The notes: generated by a model not told the origin, from the sequence alone. Shown: positions 1 through 9,363, counted from the stretch's first letter. The stretch is DNA of 64,000 bases from MPNP01 sp026710155 (GCA_965200885.1 OZ241737.1:248001-312000), one strand, 5' to 3'. Numbers and translations are program-made.

Positions 1-126
1 TTCCTGAGAGCCTTGGGAACGGCAGGAGGTGGCTTGGGTGGACTGGGCGCCTGGCGGGAATTGGTGGGGGAGCATGGATTGGGGCAGGGCCGGTTTGGAG
101 GCTGCCTTGACAGGCTAGTGAATTGA
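1..126 (+). other. Possible 3' tail of a Gly-rich reading frame cut by the window edge
   Basis: An open frame runs from base 1 to a TGA at 124-126 and encodes about 41 residues rich in Gly and Leu. The local base composition is much more G-rich than what follows, which suggests either the end of a coding region or a degraded insertion-sequence remnant. No family is recognisable. From 127 to 327 no gene is visible; the region serves as leader to the aminotransferase gene. Confidence 0.2.
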
Positions 127-327
127 TTCGTCGGCAACCTACCTATCTTTATAAGCCCCCTTATCCATATACTCTACTAAGCATTAGAGGTTAACACGTC
201 AACCTTATGAAAATGGATGGATGGGCTTGTAATTGCCGTTTTTTGTTGTTTGCGTGATATATTATGCTAATGGTTAATTTCGAATGATAATTTCAAACCA
301 TAGTACAAAATCCAAAGTGGAGTATTT

Positions 328-1728
328 ATGCCTGAATTAGTTAATGACGCTTCCAAACAGATTTGGGAAAAAGATTTGAGGCATAACCTCCACCCTTTTA
401 CTGAATTTCCTTCATTTAATGAAAATGGAGCGCTGATCATTGAAAGCGGTGAGGGTAACAACATAAAGGATAGCAATGGACAAACCTACCTCGATGCCAT
501 AGGTGGATTGTGGTGTACCAATATAGGTCTAGGTAATGAGGAAATGGCTGATGCCATCGCTGAGCAAGTCAAAAAACTGGCATATTCCTCCATCTTCACT
601 GACATGTCAAATGAACCAGCCGCCCTTTTGTCAGCAAAGATTGCTTACCTAGCACCGGGAGATTTGAACCGGGTCCATTTTGCAACAGGCGGATCGACCG
701 CTGTAGATTCGGCTTTCAGGCTGGTCCACTACTATCATGGATGTCAGGGCAATCCGAAAAAAATACATGTTATTGCCAGACACCAAGCCTATCATGGTTC
801 GACCTATGCAGCCATGTCGCTTGGCCGCAAGAAAACCGACAGAACCTCCCAGTTTCATTTTATTACAGATATAATTCATCACATTTCGGCACCTGATCTT
901 TATCGGGCACCGGAGGGTATGAACGAAGATGAATATTGTGACCATTTGGTAAAGGAATTTGAAGATAAAATTGCTGAAATCGGACCGGATAAGGTAGGAG
1001 GATTCATCGCCGAACCCATAATGGGCGCTGGTGGTGTTCTGGTACCACCAAAAGGATACCTGAAAAGATTCAGGGACATTTGCGAGGCCCATGATATCCT
1101 TTATATTTCAGACGAGGTCGTTACCGGTTTTGGTCGGTTGGGACATTGGTTCGCATCAGAAACTGTCTTCGACTTTGTACCCGATATAATTACATCCGCC
1201 AAGGGCCTATCCTCTGGATACCTTCCCATTTCCGCCATGATATATTCAGACCGGGTCCATGAGGTCATTTCAGAAGGGCAGGGAAATGGATATTTCCCAC
1301 ATGGATTCACCTATTCCGGTCATCCGGTGTGTTGTGTGGCTGCCTTGAAAAACATTGAGATCATTCAGCGGGAAAATATTCTTCGGAATGTTCGGCAGGT
1401 CGGTCCTTACTTTGGTGAACAATTGCAGAAACTAAGGGATTTGCCTCTGGTTGGTGATGTCCGAGGTATGGGTTTGATGCGATGTGTTGAAAACGTCATG
1501 AACAAGCAAACCAAGGAATGTTTTCCGGAAGAAGTTCAAATCGGCAAGAGAATTTCCGATGTCGCCGAGGAACTTGGTCTGCTCGTTCGTCCGGTAGGTC
1601 ATTTGAATATCATGTCTCCTGGTTTGACCCTCACCAGGAAAGAGGTAGATGAAATAGTCAATAAACTTGGAAGGGCAATCGAAAGGGTTAATTCCGAACT
1701 TATAGATGAAGGCTGGAACCCCTGCTGA
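328..1728 (+). CDS. Class III PLP-dependent aminotransferase (omega-amino acid:pyruvate type)
   Basis: This 466-residue protein is a fold-type I, class III aminotransferase that moves an amino group from an omega-amino acid or amine to a keto acid such as pyruvate. Visible marks are the cofactor phosphate-binding GGSTAVDSA stretch near residues 121-129, the PLP-ring Asp in ISDEVVTGFGR (D262) and the Schiff-base Lys in SAKGLSSG (K292). The length is normal for the family. The start has a good GGAG site ('gtggagtatttATG'). The Rieske oxygenase gene begins 10 bases after the stop, so the two are probably co-transcribed and act in one amine-degradation route. Taurine-, beta-alanine- and putrescine-type transaminases all look like this, so the substrate cannot be assigned. 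The family is certain; the pathway role is inferred. Confidence 0.93.
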   Translation: MPELVNDASKQIWEKDLRHNLHPFTEFPSFNENGALIIESGEGNNIKDSNGQTYLDAIGGLWCTNIGLGNEEMADAIAEQVKKLAYSSIFTDMSNEPAALLSAKIAYLAPGDLNRVHFATGGSTAVDSAFRLVHYYHGCQGNPKKIHVIARHQAYHGSTYAAMSLGRKKTDRTSQFHFITDIIHHISAPDLYRAPEGMNEDEYCDHLVKEFEDKIAEIGPDKVGGFIAEPIMGAGGVLVPPKGYLKRFRDICEAHDILYISDEVVTGFGRLGHWFASETVFDFVPDIITSAKGLSSGYLPISAMIYSDRVHEVISEGQGNGYFPHGFTYSGHPVCCVAALKNIEIIQRENILRNVRQVGPYFGEQLQKLRDLPLVGDVRGMGLMRCVENVMNKQTKECFPEEVQIGKRISDVAEELGLLVRPVGHLNIMSPGLTLTRKEVDEIVNKLGRAIERVNSELIDEGWNPC

Positions 1729-1738
1729 CAAATTGATT

Positions 1739-2947
1739 ATGAATTCATACCAAAATTTGACCAAACCCAACTTAACCTCAGAAAGTGAAGGGCTTCCAGG
1801 CTGGACCTATTTTTCACCAGGACTTTTCGGTCTGGAATTGGAGGTCCTGTTCTATTCACACTGGCAGTTTGTCTGTCATGTCAATGAGATTAAACAGCCC
1901 GGTGAATTTGTTTCCTATGATATTGGGACAGAGAGGGGGGTTGTAATTCGGGATTCGGCCAACCGAATACATGCTTTTCACAATCTGTGCCGGCATCGAG
2001 GATCAAGAGTTGTTTCCGGCAAAAGGGGGCAATGCAATAAGGTCCTGGTCTGTCCCTTTCATGGATGGACCTACAATCTGGATGGAACCTTGCGGGGAAT
2101 CGCCAGAAGGGATACCTTTGCCGAAGTGGATCATTCAAATCTGGGTTTGAAAAGAATAGAGTTTGAAATTTGGAATGGATTGGTTTTCATAAGGTTCAAA
2201 CCTGGCAAGCAGGCATCCATTGCCGAAATAATGACCAGACATGCCAATGAAATCCAACCCTATGGTCTCGACCACATGATAGCTTCACCAAAGGGGCGCA
2301 TTACAGATAGAATCGAGGCCAATTGGAAAGCAGTAAGGGATGTTGACAATGAAGGGTATCATGTACCACAAGCCCATCCGGCATTGAATGATCTTTATGG
2401 CAAGGATTATCAAGATGAGCCCATGAAAGGTGAAACCAGCAGGTCCGTTGGAAGATTTACCCCTGGACCCAGAAAGCATTGGAGTGTAAGACATTACCTG
2501 AATATTTTACCTGAAAACACTCACCTGCCAGAATCACATAGGAATATTTGGCTGTATATTGGTATTTTTCCCAATCTGGTTCTGGGCTTCTATCCCGATT
2601 GTGTCATTTTCTATCAGGAAATTCCCCAAACACCTACTCTAACCCTGCAAAGAGGAGGTATCTTTCATCATCGCAAGGAAACAAGGAAAATGAAACTTGC
2701 CCGCTACCTGAGTGGCAGAATTGACAAGGAAACTTCGAAAGAAGACAGTATGCTATCGGTTTGGGTCAGCGAAGCTACCAAATCTTCAGCCTATGACAAG
2801 GTTATCTTTTCCGGCCTGGAGAAGGGTGTACCATCTTACCATGATGTTTTGCGAGAGAAACTACCAGTCACCAAACTGGATGTGGAACCTGCAACTCCTG
2901 AATTGCAAGACCTTAATAATAAAATGTTAAATGCTTCATTTGGGTGA
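1739..2947 (+). CDS. Rieske non-heme iron oxygenase, alpha subunit (carnitine/betaine-like)
   Basis: The 402-residue oxygenase has an N-terminal Rieske [2Fe-2S] domain (C84-R-H86 and C105-PF-H108) and a C-terminal mononuclear-iron domain. The iron ligands are H208 and H213 in EGYHVPQAH. The residue expected to bridge electron flow between subunits is Glu205, not the Asp of aromatic dioxygenases; Glu at this place is known from carnitine monooxygenase-type enzymes. An in-frame ATG at 1706 overlaps the aminotransferase, but the ATG at 1739 fits better. No ferredoxin reductase or beta subunit is adjacent, so electrons must come from elsewhere. Likely role: monooxygenation (N-dealkylation) of an amine whose product feeds the upstream aminotransferase. 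Substrate unknown. Confidence 0.9.
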   Translation: MNSYQNLTKPNLTSESEGLPGWTYFSPGLFGLELEVLFYSHWQFVCHVNEIKQPGEFVSYDIGTERGVVIRDSANRIHAFHNLCRHRGSRVVSGKRGQCNKVLVCPFHGWTYNLDGTLRGIARRDTFAEVDHSNLGLKRIEFEIWNGLVFIRFKPGKQASIAEIMTRHANEIQPYGLDHMIASPKGRITDRIEANWKAVRDVDNEGYHVPQAHPALNDLYGKDYQDEPMKGETSRSVGRFTPGPRKHWSVRHYLNILPENTHLPESHRNIWLYIGIFPNLVLGFYPDCVIFYQEIPQTPTLTLQRGGIFHHRKETRKMKLARYLSGRIDKETSKEDSMLSVWVSEATKSSAYDKVIFSGLEKGVPSYHDVLREKLPVTKLDVEPATPELQDLNNKMLNASFG

Positions 2948-3281
2948 ATTGACAAAGTCGATTAAACAGTCTGTTTTCTGTATTTCCAGAATTTTTTTTA
3001 GAAATAATTTTTTTCATTCGGGCAGAATTCCGTTTGCGGGATGAATGAACGGTTGGTTCGTTGGAGGGGATTGGAGATGACCGTATGGTTGCAGCATGAT
3101 AATCCATTCCAAAATGAAATTTTGTACATAAACACATACACATCCGGAAATGTAAAGGGGTTGAATGGGTTTTTTTGGGGATTGATCCGGAAAGGCTTAA
3201 ATATTGACCATGGAATGTCATTTGTTATCATGACGGGAGACCGAATTGTTCGGGTAACGTTGGAAATAAGGGTGAATTGCA
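2948..3281. other. Intergenic region, no confident gene
   Basis: This stretch is A/T-rich at its left edge, with two runs of T near 2993 and 3008. An 83-codon open frame (3041-3292) overlaps the next gene by 11 bases. Its product resembles nothing recognisable and it has no clear ribosome-binding site, so it is not called a gene. Confidence 0.4.
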
Positions 3282-4865
3282 TTGGAATTTGATAGCGAAG
3301 ATCTACGGGAGTTTGTTGTAATTGGTGACAAATCTCCCCCGCCGGTATTTGTCGGCCGGAAAGATATACTTCAGGATATCGAAGCCACTGCCGGAAGAAT
3401 CTGGAAAGGGCCGGGATCACTGGTTCATGGCAATCCTGGGGAAACACGTGTCGTCCAAGGTGCTCCAGGTGCGGGTAAAAGTTCTATAATTGTCGAACTG
3501 ACCAATCGGTTGCAGGAAAAAAACAGGGATTCGGAGGAAAATCCTTCCGTTCCTGTTCCTCGGGTTGTAAACATTTCTCCCGAAATGGTAGCTGATGACT
3601 TGCCGGGGGTGCTTACCATATTGGCCGGGGCAGCAGGATTGAGTTCACCGGTCTGGCGCAAGCTCTTGTCAAAACTCAAGTTTGGTGTTGCACTCAGGCC
3701 CGATTCCGTTACACCGGAACTGGGTTGGGATTTGAACAACCAGGAAAAACCTCGGCATATCTGGGACCTGGCAAGTTTGTTTCCTCCATCAAAATGGAAA
3801 GCACCGGTTATACTGGCCATAGACGAGGCCCAGACATTCAGTGGAGGGATGGAAACATCCCATGCAGGTTTTCTTCGATCCATCCACAACAGCGATACGA
3901 ATCTTCCATTGTTGCTTGTTTTGGCTGGTCTGGGAGACACGGCAGAACGGGCAAGTCAAATGAACCTGACCCGCGGCAAGAAAGTCCATGAAATCGGATC
4001 GCTGACCCCCGAAGAGGCCGGTGAATTCATGCTGTCCTGTTGCCGCAGATTCGGGATGGACCCCCTTGGTCATGAAGAAAGGATTATGGAACTGGCTGCC
4101 CCGTGTGAGGGATGGCCACGGCACCTCCATTTTGCCCTGCAGACATTGGGACGGGAAGCCTTGAAGTCTGGTGGTGATCTTTCGGGAGTTGCCTGGAAAA
4201 AGATCCAGCAGGAAGCTGCCCAAAGCCGGACCCGCTACTACCAGGGTCAACAATCAAAAATCATGGCTGGATCTGCTCACCTGGTTGGAGCCATCATGAA
4301 ATCAATGGCAAACAATTCGGATTTGATCAGTGTCCATAAAATCATTCGGAAAAATGCCAGGGATGAAGATGGTTGGCGCTTGCCCAAGGATATGGATATT
4401 GTAGGTTTTCTTAACCATCTGGTTCACCAGGGTGCATTGCTGGAAAGTGTGGATAACACCATATCCCTGGGCATACCCTCTTTCCGGTCCTACCTTGTCA
4501 AGGCGGGAGGTCTCACCCTGCTGCCACCATCGGACGACATGATCCGGCAAGCCCGCAGCCAGTGCCGGATACACGGGAAGGCCCTACGGGAATGGCAGGA
4601 GCAGGGTTCCCTGCTGGAAAGTGAGTTCCAATCGGCCGAGCAGGTCCTTGCAGGTCTGAGGGATGAATTCTCGAAGATCGGGTTCCTTTCCTTCCGGAGG
4701 AAACGCAGGATCCGAGAAGGCCTGGCCAAGGGGGAGGAACAGTTGGCCGACATCAGGGACAGGCAACAAAAGAGGCCACCGCCGCCCATGCCTCCAAGCC
4801 CTAAGATCCTGGGGACCGCACGCTGCCAGACAACTTGGGAAACAGCCGGGAAAGGCGCTGTGTAA
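3282..4865 (+). CDS. P-loop ATPase with C-terminal coiled coil, function unknown
   Basis: A 527-residue protein with an AAA/STAND-type ATPase core: Walker A GAPGAGKS (60-67), Walker B VILAIDEAQ (177-184) and a sensor-like stretch LLLVLAGLGDT further on. The residues before the P-loop (FVGRKDILQDIE) are the entry motif typical of such ATPases. The last 100 residues are Arg/Glu/Gln-rich and probably coiled coil, then proline-rich. The start used is a TTG; no in-frame ATG lies just upstream. The gene is more G+C-rich than its neighbours, and a degraded IS66 remnant follows directly, which points to horizontal arrival. The last 20-30 codons may be replaced by element sequence. ATPases of this shape occur in transposition, defence and regulatory proteins; nothing here decides between them. 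Confidence 0.7.
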   Translation: MEFDSEDLREFVVIGDKSPPPVFVGRKDILQDIEATAGRIWKGPGSLVHGNPGETRVVQGAPGAGKSSIIVELTNRLQEKNRDSEENPSVPVPRVVNISPEMVADDLPGVLTILAGAAGLSSPVWRKLLSKLKFGVALRPDSVTPELGWDLNNQEKPRHIWDLASLFPPSKWKAPVILAIDEAQTFSGGMETSHAGFLRSIHNSDTNLPLLLVLAGLGDTAERASQMNLTRGKKVHEIGSLTPEEAGEFMLSCCRRFGMDPLGHEERIMELAAPCEGWPRHLHFALQTLGREALKSGGDLSGVAWKKIQQEAAQSRTRYYQGQQSKIMAGSAHLVGAIMKSMANNSDLISVHKIIRKNARDEDGWRLPKDMDIVGFLNHLVHQGALLESVDNTISLGIPSFRSYLVKAGGLTLLPPSDDMIRQARSQCRIHGKALREWQEQGSLLESEFQSAEQVLAGLRDEFSKIGFLSFRRKRRIREGLAKGEEQLADIRDRQQKRPPPPMPPSPKILGTARCQTTWETAGKGAV

Positions 4866-5231
4866 AGAGTGAGATTGCTGGAAGAACAGGGACTGTTTTT
4901 TTCCGGTTCACTCTCCTGTTGAACCTGACAATGCACCCCACGGGGCACCGAGGGAAACCGCCCTGTTTGTCGTCAGCGACAAATCCCGCGTGATGCCCCG
5001 GGGCAGCCATGGCCGCACATGGCGGAAAGCATTCCTGCAGCGACATGCGACGAGGCTGGCCGGTTGATGGGGGATGCCAGGCTAGCCCGTCAACCTGGCA
5101 GTATTGGAAAAGGAAGTCGGGAATCCACCAGGGGAGGATGCTCCGGACAGGACCGAAAAGGGAACCCCCGAAAATGGGCATGTAGAAAGTTTGTTTCCCG
5201 GAAGCCTGCCTGTTGCCCCAATGGCATTTAC
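4866..5231. other. High-G+C degenerate sequence, probably decayed IS66 interior
   Basis: No intact gene is present. The stretch is distinctly more G+C-rich than the chromosome, has several interrupted reading frames on both strands, and is continuous with the IS66 transposase fragment to its right. It is best read as the decayed inner part of that element. Confidence 0.4.
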
Positions 5232-5522
5232 TTAAGGAAACGGTCGAAAAACCTTGAGGAAATGCCATTGCTTGGCCGGTGGTTTTGCCGGGCCGTCACT
5301 TGAGGGAGGCTTGCTGCTGTTGGTACTGTCCAGGCCAAGACGGCACTGGAGTTCGGATATCTCCTCGGCCTGCCTGGCATTGATCCCAACCTGTAAATGC
5401 AACTTCTTTCCAAACTCATGTACCTGTCTTTCCAGCTCCCGTATTCTGGCATCCCTGACAGCAAGCACCTCCATCAAGGCCGGCACATTGGTCGAATGTG
5501 AATAAGGGGAATATAACATCAT
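5232..5522 (-). pseudogene. IS66 transposase (TnpC) N-terminal fragment
   Basis: The 96-codon frame shows an N-terminal coiled coil (VRDARIRELERQVHEF) followed by the IS66 hallmark LGLDSTNSSKPPSSDGPAK. In an intact TnpC (about 500 residues) a zinc-binding region and DDE catalytic core would follow. Here the frame is lost just after the hallmark, and another frame continues briefly before decaying. The gene is therefore inactive. Direction and position fit an element entering from 5690 leftwards. Confidence 0.8.
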
Positions 5523-5690
5523 GTGTCTGTACTAAATATCAAGGCCTTGCAATGGGTTGAATTTACTGCTCGTTTGAAATCCGCGTGGCTTCATGGCCGT
5601 CTTGTTGGAAACCTGAAATAGGCTTGACTTTCAATATATCAACAACAATCAGATTGTTCAGGATATTGAATTTGGTACCTGAATAGTTAC
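5232..5690 (-). mobile_element. IS66-family insertion sequence remnant, one end plus transposase start
   Basis: The right boundary (5674-5690) reads GTAACTATTCAGGTACC on the minus strand, the same terminal sequence as at 29088 and 52498. The next roughly 80 bases inward also match those two loci, including a shared TGATTGTT stretch and AAGTCAAG. The 5' part of an IS66 transposase gene follows. The opposite end is not found, so this is a truncated copy. IS66 elements typically begin with GTAA and make 8-bp duplications. Confidence 0.75.
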
Positions 5691-5994
5691 AACAGAAGAA
5701 CAAAAACGTAACCTTCGTAAATATGTTTTTCGTTCCTCTATTGGTTTCATGATTCTTCTAATCGTATTTGAGTTTTTGTTGTTTTTCTTCGTGATAAAGC
5801 ATGAAATCTTTCTAGAATGTTCAAGCGTTTCTTTATATGCAACAACACCTATCGTGCCCATTGCACTAATTGCAATTTTCCTTTCTATTGGAACATTTAG
5901 AGGATTCAAAGATAATGATATGGAATCGATTTTGAAGAAGACACCTTATTTCGGAAGATTTGATCATTACCAAATAAACAGCCCAGCATTTTAA
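5683..5994 (+). pseudogene. Small membrane protein, apparently truncated at its 5' end by the IS66 end
   Basis: The frame is open from inside the IS66 terminal repeat (5683) to the TAA at 5992-5994. The first in-frame ATG is at 5749, but protein-like sequence (EEQKRNLRKYVFR) lies upstream of it. The product has two hydrophobic helices, around MILLIVFEFLLFFFVI and TTPIVPIALIAIFLSI, then a polar C-terminus. The pattern suggests a two-helix membrane protein that lost its start to the insertion; a functional product from ATG 5749 (81 residues) remains possible. Its stop codon abuts another repeat end (5992-6018). No family is recognised. Confidence 0.4.
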
Positions 5995-6018
5995 TGATCA
6001 CTTAAGTATATAATCCCC
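5992..6018 (+). repeat. Single end of the 'CACTTAAGTATATAATCCCC' repeat family
   Basis: The sequence AATGATCACTTAAGTATATA followed by ATCCCCC is almost identical to 34271-34296 and is the inverse of 42229-42253. Only one end is present here, so it is a relic. It begins at the stop codon of the small membrane-protein frame. Confidence 0.6.
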
Positions 6019-6104
6019 CAATAACTTCATTCATTATGTGCTTTAGGTGTTCAATGTGTCAGGCTCAATGGATTATGCATTCACTCGCTGATACGATACC
6101 TGTA

Positions 6105-6683
6105 TTACTCATTAACCCAAGTGGTGATTGTATCTATATCCGGTCTGGGACGGTCATGAGGTACGGAGGCTGAAGTTCCTATGTGAATGAACCCGGCAAC
6201 ATATTCATCCGCGGACAGACCAAGGGCCTTGTTTCGGAATTCCTCATCGTGAGCACCAAACCCTGTCAACCAGTTTGCTCCCCAACCAGATGCCAGTGCC
6301 GCATTAAGGAGGGACAGGCAAACAGCACCCGCAGAAAGAGTTTGTTCAATCAATGGTATTTTTGCTTCCCTGTTGGGTTTGGAAACAACAACAACAATCA
6401 AACTGGCAACCGTAAACACCTCGCAAGCCTTGGCAAGAAGGGAAGGGGCCTTGCCTAATTGTTCACCCCTTTCCTGAAGGATTCTTGCAAGTCTTGGCAT
6501 GGCCGGTTTTTCCAAAACTATGAATCTCCAAGGTTCCAATTTTCCATGATCGGGACTTCTGGCAGCTGCATTCAGAATGGTATTTAACTCTTTCTTGTCT
6601 GGTACAGGTTCCTTTATGGCCATAAAGGGACATGATCTTCTGGTCAAAAGAAAATCCAATGCTTGATTGTTATTGTCAGTCAT
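6105..6683 (-). CDS. Nitroreductase-family FMN oxidoreductase (YdjA-like)
   Basis: A 192-residue single-domain nitroreductase that binds FMN and reduces nitro or quinone compounds with NAD(P)H. Family marks are the phosphate-binding TRRSCPF near residues 14-20, SPDHGKLEPWRF at 43-54, and the late GANWLTG segment that contacts the flavin. The length matches the short YdjA type. The start at ATG 6683 is preferred over an upstream ATG at 6740, because the conserved domain begins right after it. The gene stands alone between element relics. The physiological substrate is unknown. Confidence 0.88.
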   Translation of the reverse strand: MTDNNNQALDFLLTRRSCPFMAIKEPVPDKKELNTILNAAARSPDHGKLEPWRFIVLEKPAMPRLARILQERGEQLGKAPSLLAKACEVFTVASLIVVVVSKPNREAKIPLIEQTLSAGAVCLSLLNAALASGWGANWLTGFGAHDEEFRNKALGLSADEYVAGFIHIGTSASVPHDRPRPDIDTITTWVNE

Positions 6684-6958
6684 GTAAACCTCATTAGAAT
6701 TTAGAAGTAGAATCAAAGATTGCTGATTACCTACATCCATTCATAGCAACATGGAATTGAAAATTGTTGAACCAGTATCCGTGAATGTAAATTGTCAATT
6801 GAATTATGATTGTCACTATCTGCTTAAATATACACCAATATTGGAAATCGAAAAGTTCACCACTTTTTCTGGAAAAGGTTCCCTGGCAAGTCTAACCCTT
6901 CCCTGGAAAAAATCCAGTCTGCCTGTAATATAAAAAATCGAGCAGAGGAGATTTTGCG

Positions 6959-7320
6959 ATGCCAGCGTCGGAGGATATCATGAATTTTCATTGGTTGAAT
7001 CATCTGGGAATGTCGATTCGGACCATCGCACTTCATACCGGTCGCGATCGACATACCGTAATCAAGTATTTGAAGAACTTGCTGAAAGAAGCTCAATACA
7101 CGAGCCCCGTTCTCCAAAACCAGGCAATGGATTCCTACAAGGATTATCCTGTGGAAACATCTCCATGACCATCCTTGATTGTCGGGACAGGGTCTTTTCA
7201 ATGAGATCAAAGATCGCGGTTATCAGGGAGGACATTCCAGCCTTACCTCCCATCTTCACACTATTTGCCCCAAACCGCTGGTGGTTTCGAGGGCAATTTG
7301 GATGGGATCGGACATTGCCC
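6959..7320 (+). pseudogene. IS21-family transposase (IstA) N-terminal remnant, frameshifted
   Basis: The first frame (6959-7168) carries the IstA helix-turn-helix: MSIRTIALHTGRDRHTVIKY. After a frameshift the reading continues in another frame with LFNEIKDRGYQGGHSSL (about 7193-7243), which is the IstA segment that follows the DNA-binding region. The catalytic DDE core and the IstB ATPase gene are absent. The element is dead, and no terminal repeats could be defined. Confidence 0.65.
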
Positions 7321-7774
7321 ATGGTCTTGCATGGTCACAATGATGCGTTCACAGCCATGGGAGGAAAGCGGGAAGGTCATCGGCATGTCATCACCGGTCC
7401 GGTGGAGACGAGAGACCAGCCCCTGGAACAATGGACCTTTCTGGCCAGCAGTGCATATCCTCCGTTGACCAAGGCCCAAGGAAGATTCATCGCCGAACCG
7501 TCAATTGCTAGGATCCAGTGTCCCTTCCAAATGGGACTACCTCCATGCCCGGGGATGATCCCGTGAACATCAAGGAACGGGTCGGGATCAACCCTGCGGC
7601 AGGCCTTGGCGATTGATGACTGGCTTGCCAGTTGGGGTTGAGGCTGGGGAATACCGGGTTTGCGTCATTGTTTCCACAATTTGGAAAGGACAATGGCTTG
7701 CTCCTGGCACTAAGGTCAGGACCCCTCCAATCAATATGGTAGATCAGCAGCAAACAGGATCACCAGCAACCTGT
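7321..7774. other. Degenerate stretch between the IS21 and Uma2 remnants
   Basis: Several open frames of 60-190 codons exist on both strands, but none has a recognisable family, a plausible composition or a ribosome-binding site. It is probably decayed mobile-element DNA. Confidence 0.4.
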
Positions 7775-8128
7775 TCAACACCCAGTGGTGCCGGATCCAT
7801 TTTTGTTCATGATCCCTTGCACTGCCCGCCGATGTTCCTCACGCATGGCATAACAGGCCACGGCATTATCGCCGACATAGAAGGCAGTTTCTGGCTCAAG
7901 ACCAATGTTTTCCGGGTCACCGGGTCCATTCCAGCAGGTTCCACGCTTTGACCTGTCCCTGATTGACAAGGCGGGGCCCGCAATACTGACCGTCATGTTG
8001 GAGGCATCACCAAGCTCCGCATGTGTGCTTGAGTAACTCATCAGTTCGATGATTCCCTCCAGGACATCAATCATCACCCGTCGGCCCAGCCGGTTCCAGT
8101 CAAACTCCCTGGCCATAATGGGAACCAA
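7775..8128 (-). pseudogene. Uma2-family (DUF820) endonuclease-fold fragment
   Basis: The 117-codon frame resembles Uma2-type PD-(D/E)XK proteins: the LEGIIELMSYSSTHAELGD segment, then GDPENIGLEPETAFYVGDNA, matching the family's conserved 'lePDacFyig' region. The usual catalytic follow-on region (VVEV...) is missing, because the frame ends early in a divergent tail. Family members are about 180-220 residues and mostly uncharacterised, often amplified in cyanobacteria and mobile regions. This copy is most likely a relic. Assignment is by pattern only. Confidence 0.5.
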
Positions 8129-8400
8129 GCGAACCGGTCACATGGTGGTGGTCATCTTTTGGGTTTCTTCTTGAAGTGCATTCTCGATTGCAACCGGAAG
8201 TATAAGCCCTGATATTCGGATTCGCAAAAAAATCCTTACTGTTGAACATCGAATGTTTAGAATTTTATCCCCAAGGATAAAACCCTCGTCTCTTGGAATT
8301 TCCCAGAATTTGTATGGGATCACTGACATTCACCGGATGATTGGAATGACGAAAATTCAAGGCTACTGCTTCAAGCACTGGTCGCCAAGTCAAACTTTGA

Positions 8401-8531
8401 GAGCCTTTTCCATAAATCCCAAAATGTAGCAAATTCCCGATGCAAAAACCATTTTTAGTTCCAAAATCAGTCCCTTATTTCATGATAGACAGTATCGTTT
8501 TTATTGCTTTTGTGACTTATGATTCAGGCTC
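8401..8531 (-). repeat. MITE-like element, family 'GAGCCTGAATCATAAGTC', copy 1
   Basis: About 131 bases with inverted ends: the minus strand starts GAGCCTGAATCATAAGTCAC, and the plus strand starts GAGCCTTTTCCATAAATCCC. The interior matches copies at 18803-18941 and 41993-42133, sharing 'caataaaaa-gat', 'aaaatggtttt' and 'gctacatttt'. There is no coding capacity. The surrounding region 8129-8613 holds no other gene. Confidence 0.65.
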
Positions 8532-8613
8532 TAAACTCTTCAAATTCGTGCTTCAAATTTTTCATGGCCTAATTTACATTTTATGAAAATCCAACCTGGA
8601 GCCATCTTTCAGA

Positions 8614-9363
8614 TTACAAGTTCATTTGCTGAACCTGTGCAGTAAGTCCCCCATCAATGACCCATAATTGTCCGGAAGCATATCTTGCCTCGTCCGAAGC
8701 AAGCCATAATACCAAACTTGCTATGTCCTCAGGTTGCCCTATGGTATGGGTCGGGTGTAATTTCTGAATATCATTTTTCAACTCCTCGATGCTCCCGCTT
8801 TCGCCAACAAAACTCTCCAGCATAGGGGTCTGGACAAATCCCGGACAGATTGCATTTACCCTGATCCCTTCAGGCCCATGATCACACGCCATGGCTTTGG
8901 TCAGGGCATGAACAGCCCCTTTGGTGGCACAATAGGCAGCGAGTTTCGGGTCGGCAATAAAACCGTCATAGGAACCAAAGTTTATGATGTTTCCCTTGCC
9001 GGATTTTCTGAGAAGGGGTAGTGATAATTTTGAAACAAGAAAAGTGCCGGTAACATTGATTGAAAAGATCTTGTTCCATTCCTCAAGTGAGGTTTCCTCA
9101 ATGGTCTTTTCGATTTCAATACCGGCCGCGTTGACCACGACATCAACCCCATCCCACCTTGTAGCGATTTTGTCAAAAATATTCTGAAGATCATCTGGGC
9201 GGGTAATATCCACCTTTAATGCCAACCAATCATCCACCAAAGCCTGGGCGATGTCCAGCGAGATGACTTCAGCCCCCTCTGCTACAAACCTTTTACAAAT
9301 GGCCGTACCGATTCCTCCGGCACCTCCCGTGACAATGGCTTTCTTGCCTTCCAGCCTATTCAC
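8614..9363 (-). CDS. Short-chain dehydrogenase/reductase
   Basis: A 249-residue classical SDR: nucleotide-binding TGGAGGIG (12-19), NNAG-equivalent NAAG (78-81), and catalytic Ser131, Tyr144 and Lys148 (YCATK). It oxidises a secondary alcohol or reduces a ketone with NAD(P). The start is a GTG whose bases overlap the stop of the upstream Rieske oxygenase gene (GTGA), so the two are translationally coupled. It probably processes the product of that oxygenase. The specific substrate is unknown. Confidence 0.9.
   Translation of the reverse strand: MNRLEGKKAIVTGGAGGIGTAICKRFVAEGAEVISLDIAQALVDDWLALKVDITRPDDLQNIFDKIATRWDGVDVVVNAAGIEIEKTIEETSLEEWNKIFSINVTGTFLVSKLSLPLLRKSGKGNIINFGSYDGFIADPKLAAYCATKGAVHALTKAMACDHGPEGIRVNAICPGFVQTPMLESFVGESGSIEELKNDIQKLHPTHTIGQPEDIASLVLWLASDEARYASGQLWVIDGGLTAQVQQMNL

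Noticed and set aside
649..1092. 147-codon open frame on the minus strand inside the aminotransferase gene
   Set aside because: It is the antisense shadow of a gene with clear catalytic motifs; its product resembles nothing.
6991..7566. 191-codon plus-strand frame as a real gene
   Set aside because: Its first part is an out-of-frame reading of the IstA remnant and the rest has no protein-like pattern.
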